Of a DNA stretch of 64,000 nucleotides, positions 37,257 through 46,339 are shown in pieces (the stretch's first letter is position 1; the number at the start of each line of letters is the position of its first letter). The notes under the pieces were generated by a model. That model was not told the DNA's origin, ran no database searches, and saw nothing but the letters and a program-made list of their open reading frames with translations. Both the position numbers and the translations under genes were made by a program. Where the stretch lies: NCBI RefSeq assembly GCF_000018865.1, contig NC_010175.1, forward strand, positions 3,038,001 through 3,102,000, in the 5' to 3' direction. This DNA is from Chloroflexus aurantiacus J-10-fl (GTDB lineage Bacteria > Chloroflexota > Chloroflexia > Chloroflexales > Chloroflexaceae).

Positions 37257-37980
37257 TGATAACACCGACGATGGTCGTCAAGGCACGTTTAATGCTCGTG
37301 CGAGATGCTCTTCACCTTGCCGGCATCGGCAGCAATGCGTGCGGCCGTCAGGGTCAACAGCGTGCCACGTGCCTGGCACGAAGCACGGCTGGTGCGGCAG
37401 CATGGCTGCCGCACTCCAAACGCTACGACACGCGCATAACGAGCGGGTAAGGCAACCAATCCAGTGCGTGATGACACCGACGATGGTTGTCAATGCACGT
37501 TTAATGCTCGTGCGAGATGCTCTTCACCTTGCCGGCATCGGCAGCAATGCGTGTGGCCGGCAGGGTCAACAGCGTGCCACGCGCCTGGCACGAAGCACGG
37601 CTGTGCGGCAGCATGGCTGCCGCACTCCAAACGCTGCGACACGCGCATAACGAGCGGGTAAGGCAACCAATCCAGTGCGTGATGACACCGACGATGGTTG
37701 TCAATGCACGTTTAATGCTCGTGCGAGATGCTCTTCACCTTGCCGGCATCGGCAGCAATGCGTGTGGCCGGCAGGGTCAACAGCGTGCCACGCGCCTGGC
37801 ACGAAGCACGGCTGGTGCGGCAGCATGGCTGCCGCACTCCAAACGCTGCGACACGCGCATAACGAGCGGGTAAGGCAACCAATCCAGTGCGTGATGACAC
37901 CGATGATGGTCGTCAATGCACGTTTAATGCTCGTGCGAGATGCTCTTCACCTTGCCGGCATCGGCAGCAATGCGTGCGGC
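37257..37980. repeat. 212-bp tandem array that includes the end of the oppF-like gene
   Basis: Three full copies of a 211-212-base unit and a partial fourth. The landmark CGATGGT recurs at 37269, 37481 and 37692, and as TGATGGT at 37904. Bases 37924-37980 of the last copy are the stop and final 18 codons of the minus-strand ATPase gene, so each upstream copy carries a duplicated gene end. Every unit also contains the GCGGCAGCATGGCTGCCGC hairpin module found in elements at 17.9 and 62.9 kb. Confidence 0.9.
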
Positions 37981-39027
37981 GACGGCCTCGGCTTGCTTGC
38001 GTGCCACTTCCGGCATCAGCGTGATACTTTCGCGTGCACGCCAGCATGCGGCAAAATGGCCATTTCCGTAATCCACGAAGGGCGGTTCTTCTTCTTTGCA
38101 CTTTTGAATGGCAATCGGGCAGCGGGTGTGAAAATGGCATCCAGGTGGCGGATTGAGCGGACTGGGTACGTCACCCTCAAGAATGATCCGGCGTCGCTGC
38201 TTTTCCACTTTCGGGTCGGGAATTGGTACCGCCGAGAGCAGTGCCTGGGTGTATGGATGGAGTGGCATCGAATAGAGCTTTGGCCCTTCGGCCAGTTCGA
38301 CCACCTTACCCAGGTACATCACCGCTACCCGGTCAGAGATATGGTTGACCACACTCAAGTCGTGGGCGATGAAGAGGTACGTCAGACCGAGTTTGTCCTG
38401 CAATTCTTCCAGCAAATTGACCACCTGGGCCTGGATGGAGACATCGAGCGCGGATACCGGCTCGTCACAGACCACAAAGTCTGGTTCGACGGCCAGCGCA
38501 CGGGCAATACCAATCCGTTGACGTTGCCCACCGGAGAATTCGTGTGGGTAGCGATTCGCGAAGGCGGGGTTTAAGCCAACCAGATGCAGCAATTCTTCGA
38601 CCCGTTCACGCACGGCGCGCCCTTCGCGTAGTTTGTGAACCCGGATCGGTTCGGCAATAATATCACCAACCGTCATGCGCGGGTTGAGCGAGGCGTAGGG
38701 GTCCTGGAAGATCATCTGCACCCGACGCCGCATCTGGCGTAGCGCATTTCCCTTCAGTTTGGTTAGATCGGTACCTTCAAACAACACTTGACCGCTGGTT
38801 GGTCGGTACAATTGCAGAATTGCACGTCCGGTTGTACTCTTGCCACATCCCGACTCGCCGACCAGACCGAGCGTTTCGCCGCGTTTGATACTAAAGCTCA
38901 CCCCATCGACCGCCTTGACCGTACCAACCCGTCGTTGGAAGATAATTCCGCGCGTTACCGGGAAGTACATACGGAGATCTTTGATCTCGATGAGGTATTC
39001 ACCGGATGATTGTTTCAGCGTAGTCAT
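37924..39027 (-). CDS. dipeptide/oligopeptide ABC transporter ATP-binding protein (OppF/DppF-like)
   Basis: 367 residues. Walker A ([17 protein letters not shown]), Q-loop, signature ([15 protein letters not shown]) and Walker B ([13 protein letters not shown]) are intact. The C-terminal oligopeptide-transporter extension with conserved Cys ([19 protein letters not shown]) is present. ATG 39027 is preferred because GAGG lies six bases upstream. The last 18 residues fall inside the 212-bp tandem array, so the native C-terminus may have been replaced. The partner ATPase gene lies 15 bases upstream. No permease genes are near. Confidence 0.93.
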   Translation of the reverse strand: MTTLKQSSGEYLIEIKDLRMYFPVTRGIIFQRRVGTVKAVDGVSFSIKRGETLGLVGESGCGKSTTGRAILQLYRPTSGQVLFEGTDLTKLKGNALRQMRRRVQMIFQDPYASLNPRMTVGDIIAEPIRVHKLREGRAVRERVEELLHLVGLNPAFANRYPHEFSGGQRQRIGIARALAVEPDFVVCDEPVSALDVSIQAQVVNLLEELQDKLGLTYLFIAHDLSVVNHISDRVAVMYLGKVVELAEGPKLYSMPLHPYTQALLSAVPIPDPKVEKQRRRIILEGDVPSPLNPPPGCHFHTRCPIAIQKCKEEEPPFVDYGNGHFAACWRARESITLMPEVARKQAEAVAARIAADAGKVKSISHEH

Positions 39028-39042
39028 GCATCGCCTCATCTA

Positions 39043-40059
39043 TCAAGCCGCCACATCGGTGGTCATCGTTCGCGGAACAGGTGTCTCTAGCGTAATGTCG
39101 AAATGACAGGCCGCTCGATGATCGGTGCCAACGCTGCGTAATTCCGGCACGCTTGCCAGGCACTCTTCACGTGCATAATCACAGCGTGGACTGAAGGGGC
39201 AAATAGGGGGAAGGTCGATCAAATTGGGTGGAAGACCCCGAATGGGTGTCAGGCGACGACCACGCTCTTCATCGAGCCGCGGAATTGAACGGAGCAATCC
39301 AATCGTGTATGGCATCCGTGGATTGGCAAAGATCTCGCTCGTTGGTCCCTCTTCGACCACCTTGCCGGCATACATTACCGTGACACGGTCAGTCATACCG
39401 GCGACCACGCCGAGATCGTGGGTGATCAGAATAACCGCTGTCTCAAGCTCTTCACGCAGGCGGTTGATCAACTCAAGGATTTGGGCCTGGATCGTCACAT
39501 CGAGGGCAGTGGTAGGCTCGTCGGCAATGAGTAATTCAGGATTGCACGACAGCGCCATTGCAATCATCACCCGTTGCCGCATGCCACCCGAAAACTGATG
39601 CGGATAATTGTCGAGGCGCTTGCTGGCCGAGGGAATCCCGACCATATCAAGCAACTCAATGGCCCGGTCACGTGCCTCTTTTTTGCTCAACTTGAGATGC
39701 AATTCAAGCGACTCGGTAATCTGACGCCCTACCGTCAAGACAGGATTGAGTGATGTCATGGGGTCTTGAAAGATCATCGCGATCCGATTCCCGCGGATGT
39801 GGCGCATCTCCTCTTCGCTGGCCTGGAGCAGGTCTTCGCCGTCAAATAAAATTTGCCCGCCGACAATCTTGCCCGGCGGACTGGGAATCAGGCGCATAAT
39901 GGAGAGCGATGTAACCGACTTACCGCACCCCGACTCGCCCACGATGCCGAGGGTTTCGCCGCGATTGACATAAAAAGAAACACCGTCAACTGCTTTGACG
40001 ATGCCGTCCTGCGTGTGAAAATAGGTGCGCAGGTCACGAACTTCTAGCAATGGAGCCAT
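39043..40059 (-). CDS. dipeptide/oligopeptide ABC transporter ATP-binding protein (OppD/DppD-like)
   Basis: 338 residues with complete ABC ATPase motifs: [17 protein letters not shown] (Walker A), [16 protein letters not shown] (signature) and [17 protein letters not shown] (Walker B). It also has the OppD-type C-terminal region with cysteines that may bind an iron-sulfur cluster or zinc ([17 protein letters not shown]). It pairs with the OppF-like protein as the two-ATPase motor of a peptide importer. The partner permeases and binding protein are not adjacent, although a family 5 binding protein is encoded at 4.0-5.7 kb. Transcription probably starts in the 40060-40200 gap, away from the tRNA operon. 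Confidence 0.94.
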   Translation of the reverse strand: MAPLLEVRDLRTYFHTQDGIVKAVDGVSFYVNRGETLGIVGESGCGKSVTSLSIMRLIPSPPGKIVGGQILFDGEDLLQASEEEMRHIRGNRIAMIFQDPMTSLNPVLTVGRQITESLELHLKLSKKEARDRAIELLDMVGIPSASKRLDNYPHQFSGGMRQRVMIAMALSCNPELLIADEPTTALDVTIQAQILELINRLREELETAVILITHDLGVVAGMTDRVTVMYAGKVVEEGPTSEIFANPRMPYTIGLLRSIPRLDEERGRRLTPIRGLPPNLIDLPPICPFSPRCDYAREECLASVPELRSVGTDHRAACHFDITLETPVPRTMTTDVAA

Positions 40060-40200
40060 ACATTAATCCTCTGTTACGGTGTCGCACTGAATTTCTGGCG
40101 AACGTGACCATGCCTCTGCTTTGTTATGTTTACCTTTTCCTGTGCGGATGTTGGGGATAGTACCACAAGAAACCGGTTACTGTCAAGGATTTCGCATGAC

Positions 40201-40229
40201 TTGACATGATCCCCAGGCTGTGCTATACT
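40201..40229 (+). promoter_or_regulatory. sigma-70-type promoter of the tRNA pair
   Basis: TTGACA (40201-40206) and TATACT (40224-40229) are separated by exactly 17 bases and lie 15 bases before the tRNA-Ile gene, which is nearly the ideal consensus. Confidence 0.9.
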
Positions 40230-40243
40230 CTTCGGCGTTGTGA

Positions 40244-40320
<77 letters not shown>

Positions 40321-40325
40321 ACCAG

Positions 40326-40356
40326 GAGAGAATAGAGAATGTCTCTCTATTCTCTC
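40326..40356 (+). other. 13-bp hairpin between the two tRNA genes
   Basis: GAGAGAATAGAGA (40326-40338) pairs perfectly with TCTCTATTCTCTC (40344-40356) across a 5-base loop. It sits between tRNA-Ile and tRNA-Ala, 7 bases before the latter, and may guide RNase cleavage of the joint transcript or attenuate it. Confidence 0.7.
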
Positions 40357-40363
40357 TTATTTT

Positions 40364-40439
<76 letters not shown>

Positions 40440-40468
40440 CAATTCATCTCCCCCCTCCTGCTGTGCTG

Positions 40469-40503
40469 AAGGTCGTGGTTATGCCACGGCCTTTGGTTTT
40501 TTT
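40469..40503 (+). terminator. intrinsic terminator of the tRNA operon
   Basis: AAGGTCGTGG (40469-40478) and CCACGGCCTT (40484-40493) form a 10-bp stem with one T-G pair and a 5-base loop. Seven T residues follow (40497-40503). Confidence 0.9.
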
Positions 40504-40519
40504 GACGCAGCATACGCTC

Positions 40520-41164
40520 TCAGCCGGCAAACTGCTGCAAGTACGCCAGTACCTCGCTCACGCTGACCACATCACCGTATTTGCCATCGATGTCGAAGAG
40601 GTTGGCGAGGTGGGGTTCCGGAGCGCGATCACCGACACACTCACGGGGTACAATGACCCGAAATCCGTGTTGCATGCCGTCAACTGCACTGGCCCGAATG
40701 CAGCCACTGGTCGAACAGCCGATCATGATCAGTGTGTCAATCCGTAATGCGGTTAACGTTGCGGCAAGATGGGTACCGAAGAAGGCGCTGGCATACTTCT
40801 TTTCGATCACCAGATCATCTGGTTGCGGCGCAAGTTCATCGACGATGGCGATAAGCGGTGATTCGTGGGTGAGCTGGCGGAGTGCCGGTACTTTCTGGAC
40901 GAAGATACCACCATCACGGCCATCACTGGCGTAAGCGACCGTGGTGTAGATGATGGGGATCGCCGCTGCACGAGCTGCTGCCAGCAGTGGTTGACTGGCC
41001 CGCACCGCGTCGGGTACGCCTGGCGCAGCGTAGAGGGGCGATCCGGGCGTGGTGTAGGCTTTGATGAAGTCGATAACCAGTAAAGCCGGCGAGGTGCCAA
41101 AGCCGACCCGTCCGGCCAGGCCGTGCCGGCGGTAGTCGGCGGTGAGATGATCGTAATCGGCCAT
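40520..41164 (-). CDS. cysteine hydrolase, isochorismatase / N-carbamoylsarcosine amidase family
   Basis: 214 residues. Catalytic triad positions of the family are visible: Asp in LLVIDFIKAYT, Lys in VIEKKYASAFFGT and Cys in MIGCSTSGCIRASAVDG, with the cis-peptide IxGxxxSGC pattern. The N-terminal extension (LTADYRRHGLAGRVGFGTSPALL) is typical of N-carbamoylsarcosine amidase-like members. ATG 41164 is chosen because AAGGAGG lies 9-10 bases upstream. It follows the hydantoinase genes on the same strand. N-carbamoylsarcosine would be the product of N-methylhydantoin hydrolysis, which makes this substrate plausible but unproven. Confidence 0.85.
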   Translation of the reverse strand: MADYDHLTADYRRHGLAGRVGFGTSPALLVIDFIKAYTTPGSPLYAAPGVPDAVRASQPLLAAARAAAIPIIYTTVAYASDGRDGGIFVQKVPALRQLTHESPLIAIVDELAPQPDDLVIEKKYASAFFGTHLAATLTALRIDTLIMIGCSTSGCIRASAVDGMQHGFRVIVPRECVGDRAPEPHLANLFDIDGKYGDVVSVSEVLAYLQQFAG

Positions 41165-41267
41165 GAACAATATCCTCCTTCCGCCAGATACGGGGGAGAG
41201 GGTGCAGGAAATAATTGCTTGAACCGCTGTGAAAGCTCTCTAGTTATGCTGCCGAACAGCAGAGGCT

Positions 41268-41320
41268 GGGGTGACAGGCAGCGGGATGGTACCATCCCCT
41301 GGTGGATATCCTGTCACCCC
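41268..41320. other. nested inverted repeats after hyuB
   Basis: GGGGTGACAGG (41268-41278) pairs with CCTGTCACCCC (41310-41320). Inside them the 16-base palindrome GGGATGGTACCATCCC occupies 41283-41298. The structure begins 18 bases beyond the hyuB stop, so it probably separates the gntR operon transcript from the amidase gene as a terminator or attenuator; there is no T-run. Confidence 0.6.
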
Positions 41321-41337
41321 CATAATTCTGGCAACTA

Positions 41338-43272
41338 TCAGTCGGCAGTTACAGCCTGCTGCTGCGCCGACGCCATTCGCTCGCGGCGAGCGGCGCGAGC
41401 CATGGCCCAGCGTACCGGTTGCGGCTTGCGCGGTGCCGGGAGACCGGTTTCGGCTTCGGCATTGGCCAGCAATTCTTCCAGCGGTGGCCCGAAGTCAAAG
41501 CCTTTAATTTCGCCGCGTGCTGCTGCCAGTTCGGCGCGTTTGGCTTCGGTAGCTGCCTCGTCAATCGTGAGATCGTCGCGGAGGACGACGCCGTAATCGT
41601 TCAGCGCCTTTTCGCGGCTTACCAATCCGTAACGCACGTCGCGCTGTACTGCCTCTGGTGGCCGGGTGAGCGGGTCTTTCCAGCCGCCACCACCGGCAGT
41701 CCGATACACCAGTTGATCTCCCGGCTCGACCGCGATCTGGTCGCACTTGCTGGGCAAGACCTGGCGGGTGCCGTCGGTGCGGATCAGCAGCTTGCTCGAA
41801 CGACTCCCCGGCTTGCCGCCGACGTTGCCCCACGGTGGCGTCAGCCAGCGGTCATCGTGGATCGAAATCTCACCCGGTTCAAGGAAGGTGTAAATCTTCT
41901 CGATCCCGTTTCCTCCGCGATGGAAACCGGCACCGCCTGAGTCCATGATGCTGGTGTAACGCTCGATACGGATCGGGTAGTAGCTCTCCAGATATTCGGT
42001 GGGGATGTTGGTGAACAACGGCCACCACGAGTGTCCGTCCATACCGTCGCCAATTGGGCGACCGGGAATCCCACCGTAGTTGATCTCCATCAGATAGAAG
42101 AACTCGCCATCCTTATCATAGCCTGAGTAGAGCAGGTAGGGTGAGGTGCCATAACCGGCGGCGGTTGTGAATTCAGGCGCTCGCTTGGCCAGCGCACCGC
42201 CGAGCACATCGAACAGGCGTGTCAAGGCGTGGGTACGACAGCCGAGTGCTGCCGGGAATTCGGGCTGGATCAGGCTGCCCTTCGGCATGGTGACGTGCAG
42301 CAGCGGGTAGAAGCCGTCGTTGAACAGGATTTGAGGGTCGAAGACCATGATCAGGTAGACGCCGATGAACATCTTGAACATCGACTCGTTGAGGTAGAAG
42401 TTGATCGGCCCCATCGCCTGGGGATCGGTGCCTGTCCAGTCGAAGTAGGCTTCGTGGCCTTCACGCCAGATGGTTAGCTTCATCTTGAACGGCCCATTAC
42501 CGAGACCGTCGTCGTCAACGTAATCTTCAAACGACTGTGGCTCTTCGGGCAGGTTGCGCACGATCAGTTCCTTCATCGCCCGGTAGGTGCGGTCGAGGAG
42601 CGCCTGCGTAGCCGCCAGATAGACATCTTTACCGAAGCGATTGCACAGCTCGATCACGCGCTTCTCGGCGGTGCGGCAACTGGCAATAATCGCCATCAGG
42701 TCGGCGCGATTCATTTCAGGCTGGCGAACGTTGTTGAGCATAATGTCGAGGACTGCCCGGTTGAGCTTCCCGCGCTCGTAGATTTTGACCGGCGGCAGCC
42801 GCAAACCTTCGCCGAAGATGGTCGTCGCCGTAGTCGGCAGTGAGCCGGGCAATGGCCCGCCGACATCCTGGGCATGGCCGAACATGCTTGCCCAGCCGAC
42901 CAGTTCCCGCTCATCGCCTTCGCCGTAGAAGATGGGCAGCATCACCAGCAAATCGTTGATATGGCTGATGGCACCACCACAGAGGTATGGATCGGAGAGC
43001 AGAATAACATCGCCCGGTTCGATGGTCTGATCCCAGTTGTCGAGCAGGCCGGCGATGTACGAGCCGAATTGACCAACGACCATCCGCCCGTGCGGATCGG
43101 TGATCATCGGAAACTGATCGTGCTGTTCGCGGATCACCGGACTCATTGCTGTGCGGTAAAGCACAGCATCCATCTCATAGCGCGTATTCTTGAGCGCATT
43201 CTCGATAATATCGAGCGTCACCGGATCGATCTCGATCTGGGGGATCGTCGCAATTTTGAGATTGGTCGCCAT
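41338..43272 (-). CDS. hyuB: hydantoinase B / oxoprolinase family protein
   Basis: 644 residues, the B-type subunit of ATP-dependent hydantoinase/5-oxoprolinase-like and acetone carboxylase-like enzymes. Family features: DPVTLDIIENALKNTRYEMDAVLYRTAMSPVIREQHD at the N-terminus, GDVILLSDPYLCGGAISHINDLLVM, and the C-terminal SGGAGFHRGGNGIEK and LPSKCDQIAVEPGDQLVYRTAGGGGWKDPLTR blocks. It works with HyuA, encoded 22 bases upstream. The substrate could be a hydantoin, 5-oxoproline or another cyclic amide or ketone. As the last gene of the operon it is followed by a nested hairpin. Confidence 0.93.
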   Translation of the reverse strand: MATNLKIATIPQIEIDPVTLDIIENALKNTRYEMDAVLYRTAMSPVIREQHDQFPMITDPHGRMVVGQFGSYIAGLLDNWDQTIEPGDVILLSDPYLCGGAISHINDLLVMLPIFYGEGDERELVGWASMFGHAQDVGGPLPGSLPTTATTIFGEGLRLPPVKIYERGKLNRAVLDIMLNNVRQPEMNRADLMAIIASCRTAEKRVIELCNRFGKDVYLAATQALLDRTYRAMKELIVRNLPEEPQSFEDYVDDDGLGNGPFKMKLTIWREGHEAYFDWTGTDPQAMGPINFYLNESMFKMFIGVYLIMVFDPQILFNDGFYPLLHVTMPKGSLIQPEFPAALGCRTHALTRLFDVLGGALAKRAPEFTTAAGYGTSPYLLYSGYDKDGEFFYLMEINYGGIPGRPIGDGMDGHSWWPLFTNIPTEYLESYYPIRIERYTSIMDSGGAGFHRGGNGIEKIYTFLEPGEISIHDDRWLTPPWGNVGGKPGSRSSKLLIRTDGTRQVLPSKCDQIAVEPGDQLVYRTAGGGGWKDPLTRPPEAVQRDVRYGLVSREKALNDYGVVLRDDLTIDEAATEAKRAELAAARGEIKGFDFGPPLEELLANAEAETGLPAPRKPQPVRWAMARAARRERMASAQQQAVTAD

Positions 43273-43294
43273 AGATTCTCCTCGCTGTAGCAGT

Positions 43295-45340
43295 TTAACT
43301 GCGGTTGATCAGAAGGTTGAAGTAGCGATCAACGGTTGCCGTATGGCCGGGTAGTACCACCGTAGTGCTGTCAACCTCGGTAATAATCGCCGGCCCCTCG
43401 ACCTGCATTCCCGGACGCAGCTTGTTGCGGTCGTAGAGTTTTGCCGTGATCCATTCACCGTGGCGGTAGATTTGATGATCGCCGCTGTAAGCACTGCTGG
43501 CATCTGGGTCACCCGGTTCGGCTTCGGGCAGCTCAACTTTCGTCACGCGCCCAATCCCGACTGCGCGCAGGTTCACAATTTCCACGTTGCTGTCGAGCAT
43601 AAAACCGTAGGTGCGGTCGTGCAGTTCGTTGAAGCGTTGCACCAGGATCGGGATCAGGTCTTGATCGAATTCGGCTTCGCTGACGGCAATCGGCATCTCG
43701 TAGCCCTGTCGGTAGTAGCGCATATCAACGAAGTAGCGAATCTCCTGGCGGGATGGCGGGATCGCCTCTTCACTCAGCATTGCCTGCGCTTCACGCCCCA
43801 GATCGCGCAGCATACCGACCATCTCTTCCTGGTCAACCCTATCAACGGTGCGGATGTAGGTGCGGGCAAACTCATCACGGTAATCGGCGCTCAGGTCTCC
43901 GAGGGCGCAGAGCAGACCGGGTGCGGGTGGCACAATCACCGGATAACAACCGAGGAGTTCGGCCAGGGCGTTGCCGTGGAGTGGCCCGGCGCCACCGAAG
44001 GCCATCAGCGCAAACTGGCGCGGATCAAACCCGCGCTGCACACTGACCAGGCGGAGGGCACCGAACATATTTTCGTTCACGATGCGCAGAATCCCTTCGG
44101 CTGCGGCCATCAGACTCAACCCGGTGGCATCGGCGATCTTCTGAACGGCAGCCCTGGCTGCGGCGACATCGAGCTGCATTGCCCCGCCGAGAATGCTCGG
44201 TGGCAAATACCCACAGACCAGATTGGCATCGGTCACCGTCGGTTCGGTACCACCTTTTCCGTAGCAGGCCGGACCGGGCACCGCTCCGGCGCTCTGTGGT
44301 CCAACCCGCAACGCTCGCGTCAGGGCAGGCACGTGAGCAATCGAACCGCCACCGGCACCAACCGAGCGCACATCAACCGAAGGAACTTTTACCGGAAAGT
44401 AGCCGAGCACCGTCTCGCGGGCGATATTGGGTTCCCCCATACAGAGCGAAACGTCGGTTGACGTACCACCCATATCGAAGGTCAGAATATTGGGATACCC
44501 GGCGCGCAACGCGATATGCAACGCTCCGGCTACACCACCGGAAGGACCGGAGAGAAGGGTATAGACCGGATTCTCCTCGGTCGTTTCGGCAGTCATCAAA
44601 CCGGCATCGGAGCGCAGAATATTGAGTTTCGCCTGCACGCCCTGTTGGCGCAGGTGCTGATCGAGATTGTGGACGTAGGTTTTGACCTTGGGTTTGACAT
44701 ACGCATTCATGGTCGCGGTAAGCGTGCGCTCGTACTCGCGAAACTCCGGCAGTACATCGTAAGAGATGGTAACCGGGAGCTGGGGGGCAATGCGTTGCGC
44801 AATCGCTTTCAGGCGACGCTCGTGGTCGGGGTTGGCATACGAATTGATCAGCGAGATGGTCAGTGACTCGATACCGGAAGCGACCAGTTCGCGGATCACC
44901 TCTTCGGCCTGGGCTTCGTCAAGGGGGCGAACCACCTCGCCACGGGCACTCATGCGTTCGCGTACCTCGCGGGTGTCGGCAAGGGTTGCCGGTGGTTCGG
45001 GCTTGATCATAATCATCCAGCCGGCAAGTGGGCCGGGCGTTTGTGAGCGGGCAAGATGCAGGATTTGCTTAAACCCTTCGGTAGTGATCAGTCCAACTCG
45101 TGCGCCTTTGCCTTCGAGAATAACATTGGTCGCGACGGTTGTGCCGTGCATGATCTGCGCTACCTGCGACGGAGCAATCCCGGCTTGCTGGCAAATCGCC
45201 GCGATCCCGGACAGCACCGCCTCTGACGGATCGTGCGGTGTGGATGGGGTCTTGTAGCGCCAGTAGCGTCCGCTCTCCTCATCGAAGAGCATCAGGTCGG
45301 TGAACGTTCCACCAACATCGACTCCAATGCGATAACTCAT
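43295..45340 (-). CDS. hyuA: hydantoinase A / oxoprolinase family protein
   Basis: 681 residues, ASKHA-fold ATP-binding subunit. The phosphate loops are visible: YRIGVDVGGTFTDLMLFDEESG at the N-terminus and ILTFDMGGTSTDVSLC in the middle, with GATVATNVILEGKGARVGLITTEGF-type sequence (HGTTVATNVILEGKGA) between. The region FALMAFGGAGPLHGNALAELLG follows. It pairs with HyuB to hydrolyse a cyclic amide using ATP. Spacing (45 bases to ccl, 22 to hyuB) indicates one transcript with the citramalate genes. The physiological substrate in this setting is not known. Confidence 0.94.
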   Translation of the reverse strand: MSYRIGVDVGGTFTDLMLFDEESGRYWRYKTPSTPHDPSEAVLSGIAAICQQAGIAPSQVAQIMHGTTVATNVILEGKGARVGLITTEGFKQILHLARSQTPGPLAGWMIMIKPEPPATLADTREVRERMSARGEVVRPLDEAQAEEVIRELVASGIESLTISLINSYANPDHERRLKAIAQRIAPQLPVTISYDVLPEFREYERTLTATMNAYVKPKVKTYVHNLDQHLRQQGVQAKLNILRSDAGLMTAETTEENPVYTLLSGPSGGVAGALHIALRAGYPNILTFDMGGTSTDVSLCMGEPNIARETVLGYFPVKVPSVDVRSVGAGGGSIAHVPALTRALRVGPQSAGAVPGPACYGKGGTEPTVTDANLVCGYLPPSILGGAMQLDVAAARAAVQKIADATGLSLMAAAEGILRIVNENMFGALRLVSVQRGFDPRQFALMAFGGAGPLHGNALAELLGCYPVIVPPAPGLLCALGDLSADYRDEFARTYIRTVDRVDQEEMVGMLRDLGREAQAMLSEEAIPPSRQEIRYFVDMRYYRQGYEMPIAVSEAEFDQDLIPILVQRFNELHDRTYGFMLDSNVEIVNLRAVGIGRVTKVELPEAEPGDPDASSAYSGDHQIYRHGEWITAKLYDRNKLRPGMQVEGPAIITEVDSTTVVLPGHTATVDRYFNLLINRS

Positions 45341-45385
45341 GTCTCCATTCCTCCCGATAAAACCACGTACTCCCCGGACAGTAGC

Positions 45386-46339
45386 TTATGACAGGTAGGG
45401 TGCCATTGACACCACCTGCGGATAGACCGGCCCGGCCTTCCCGACCAGTGCCGGCAAGGGGCGGCCAAGTGTGGCACTGAGCCAGTCGGATGCAGCAATG
45501 AGCGCCGACAGATCGATCCCGGTTGGTACCCCAAGACCGTTGAAGAGATGCACCAGGTCCTCGCTGGCGATATTGCCTACTGCGCGCGGTGCGAATGGGC
45601 AGCCGCCGATCCCACCGAGCGCAGCATCGAACGAACGAATACCGACCTGCCAGGCGGCGAAGGCGTTAGCATAACCGGTATTGCGCGTATTGTGCAGATG
45701 GAGCGTCACTGTGACATCGGGGATGCGATCTAGAATCGTCCGACACAATGCCGCAACCTGTGTCGGTACTGCCATCCCGGTCGTATCGGCCAGAATGATC
45801 TCGCCGGCACCAATATCGACAGCGTGTTCGGCAATCGCACGAACCCGTTCGGGTGAAACATAGCCATCGAACGGACACCCAAAGGCGGCACCAATTGCCA
45901 CCCCGAACGTGAGACCATCACGTCGAATATTGAGCGCGAAGCGGCTGAATTCAATCAGCGACTCGGCGGTTGTGCGCTTAAAGTTTGCCCGATTCAGACC
46001 ATCACTGGCGGCCAGCACCAGCCGCACGTGGCGTAGTCCGGCGGCAGCGGCCAGTTCATAGCCGCGCTGGTTGGGGACAAGGGCGGTAAAACGGAAGAGA
46101 TCATTCGTGGTACGGGCAGCCAGATTATGACCACGTTCAATCAACATCCGTGCAATCTGATCAATTCCGGCCATCTGCGGCACCTGACGCGGGTTAACAA
46201 ACGAACCGATCTCGATCCGTGGCACACCGGCTGCGAGCAGGCGCTCGATCAACTCAACCCGGGTGGCCGGCTCTAACACGTCAGGCTCGTTCTGCAACCC
46301 ATCACGGGGTGCGACGTCAACAATCGTTACTGCTTCCAT
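45386..46339 (-). CDS. ccl: citramalyl-CoA lyase (HMG-CoA lyase-like)
   Basis: 317 residues, DRE-TIM metallolyase fold. The N-terminus reads VTIVDVAPRDGLQNEPDVL, with the Arg-Asp-Gly metal/substrate loop of HMG-CoA lyases, and the His-x-His metal site lies in VTLHLHNTRNTGYANA. The GGIGGCPFAPRAVGNIASEDLV region supplies the cysteine loop. In Chloroflexus aurantiacus the enzyme of this family encoded beside the succinyl-CoA:D-citramalate CoA-transferase splits (R)-citramalyl-CoA into acetyl-CoA and pyruvate. The ATG overlaps the sct stop (TGATG), so the two are translationally coupled. Assignment relies on this gene context. Confidence 0.85.
   Translation of the reverse strand: MEAVTIVDVAPRDGLQNEPDVLEPATRVELIERLLAAGVPRIEIGSFVNPRQVPQMAGIDQIARMLIERGHNLAARTTNDLFRFTALVPNQRGYELAAAAGLRHVRLVLAASDGLNRANFKRTTAESLIEFSRFALNIRRDGLTFGVAIGAAFGCPFDGYVSPERVRAIAEHAVDIGAGEIILADTTGMAVPTQVAALCRTILDRIPDVTVTLHLHNTRNTGYANAFAAWQVGIRSFDAALGGIGGCPFAPRAVGNIASEDLVHLFNGLGVPTGIDLSALIAASDWLSATLGRPLPALVGKAGPVYPQVVSMAPYLS

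Noticed and set aside
37675-38574. 299-codon plus-strand open frame
   Set aside because: It runs through the tandem array and then antisense to the oppF-like gene, whose ABC motifs are intact.
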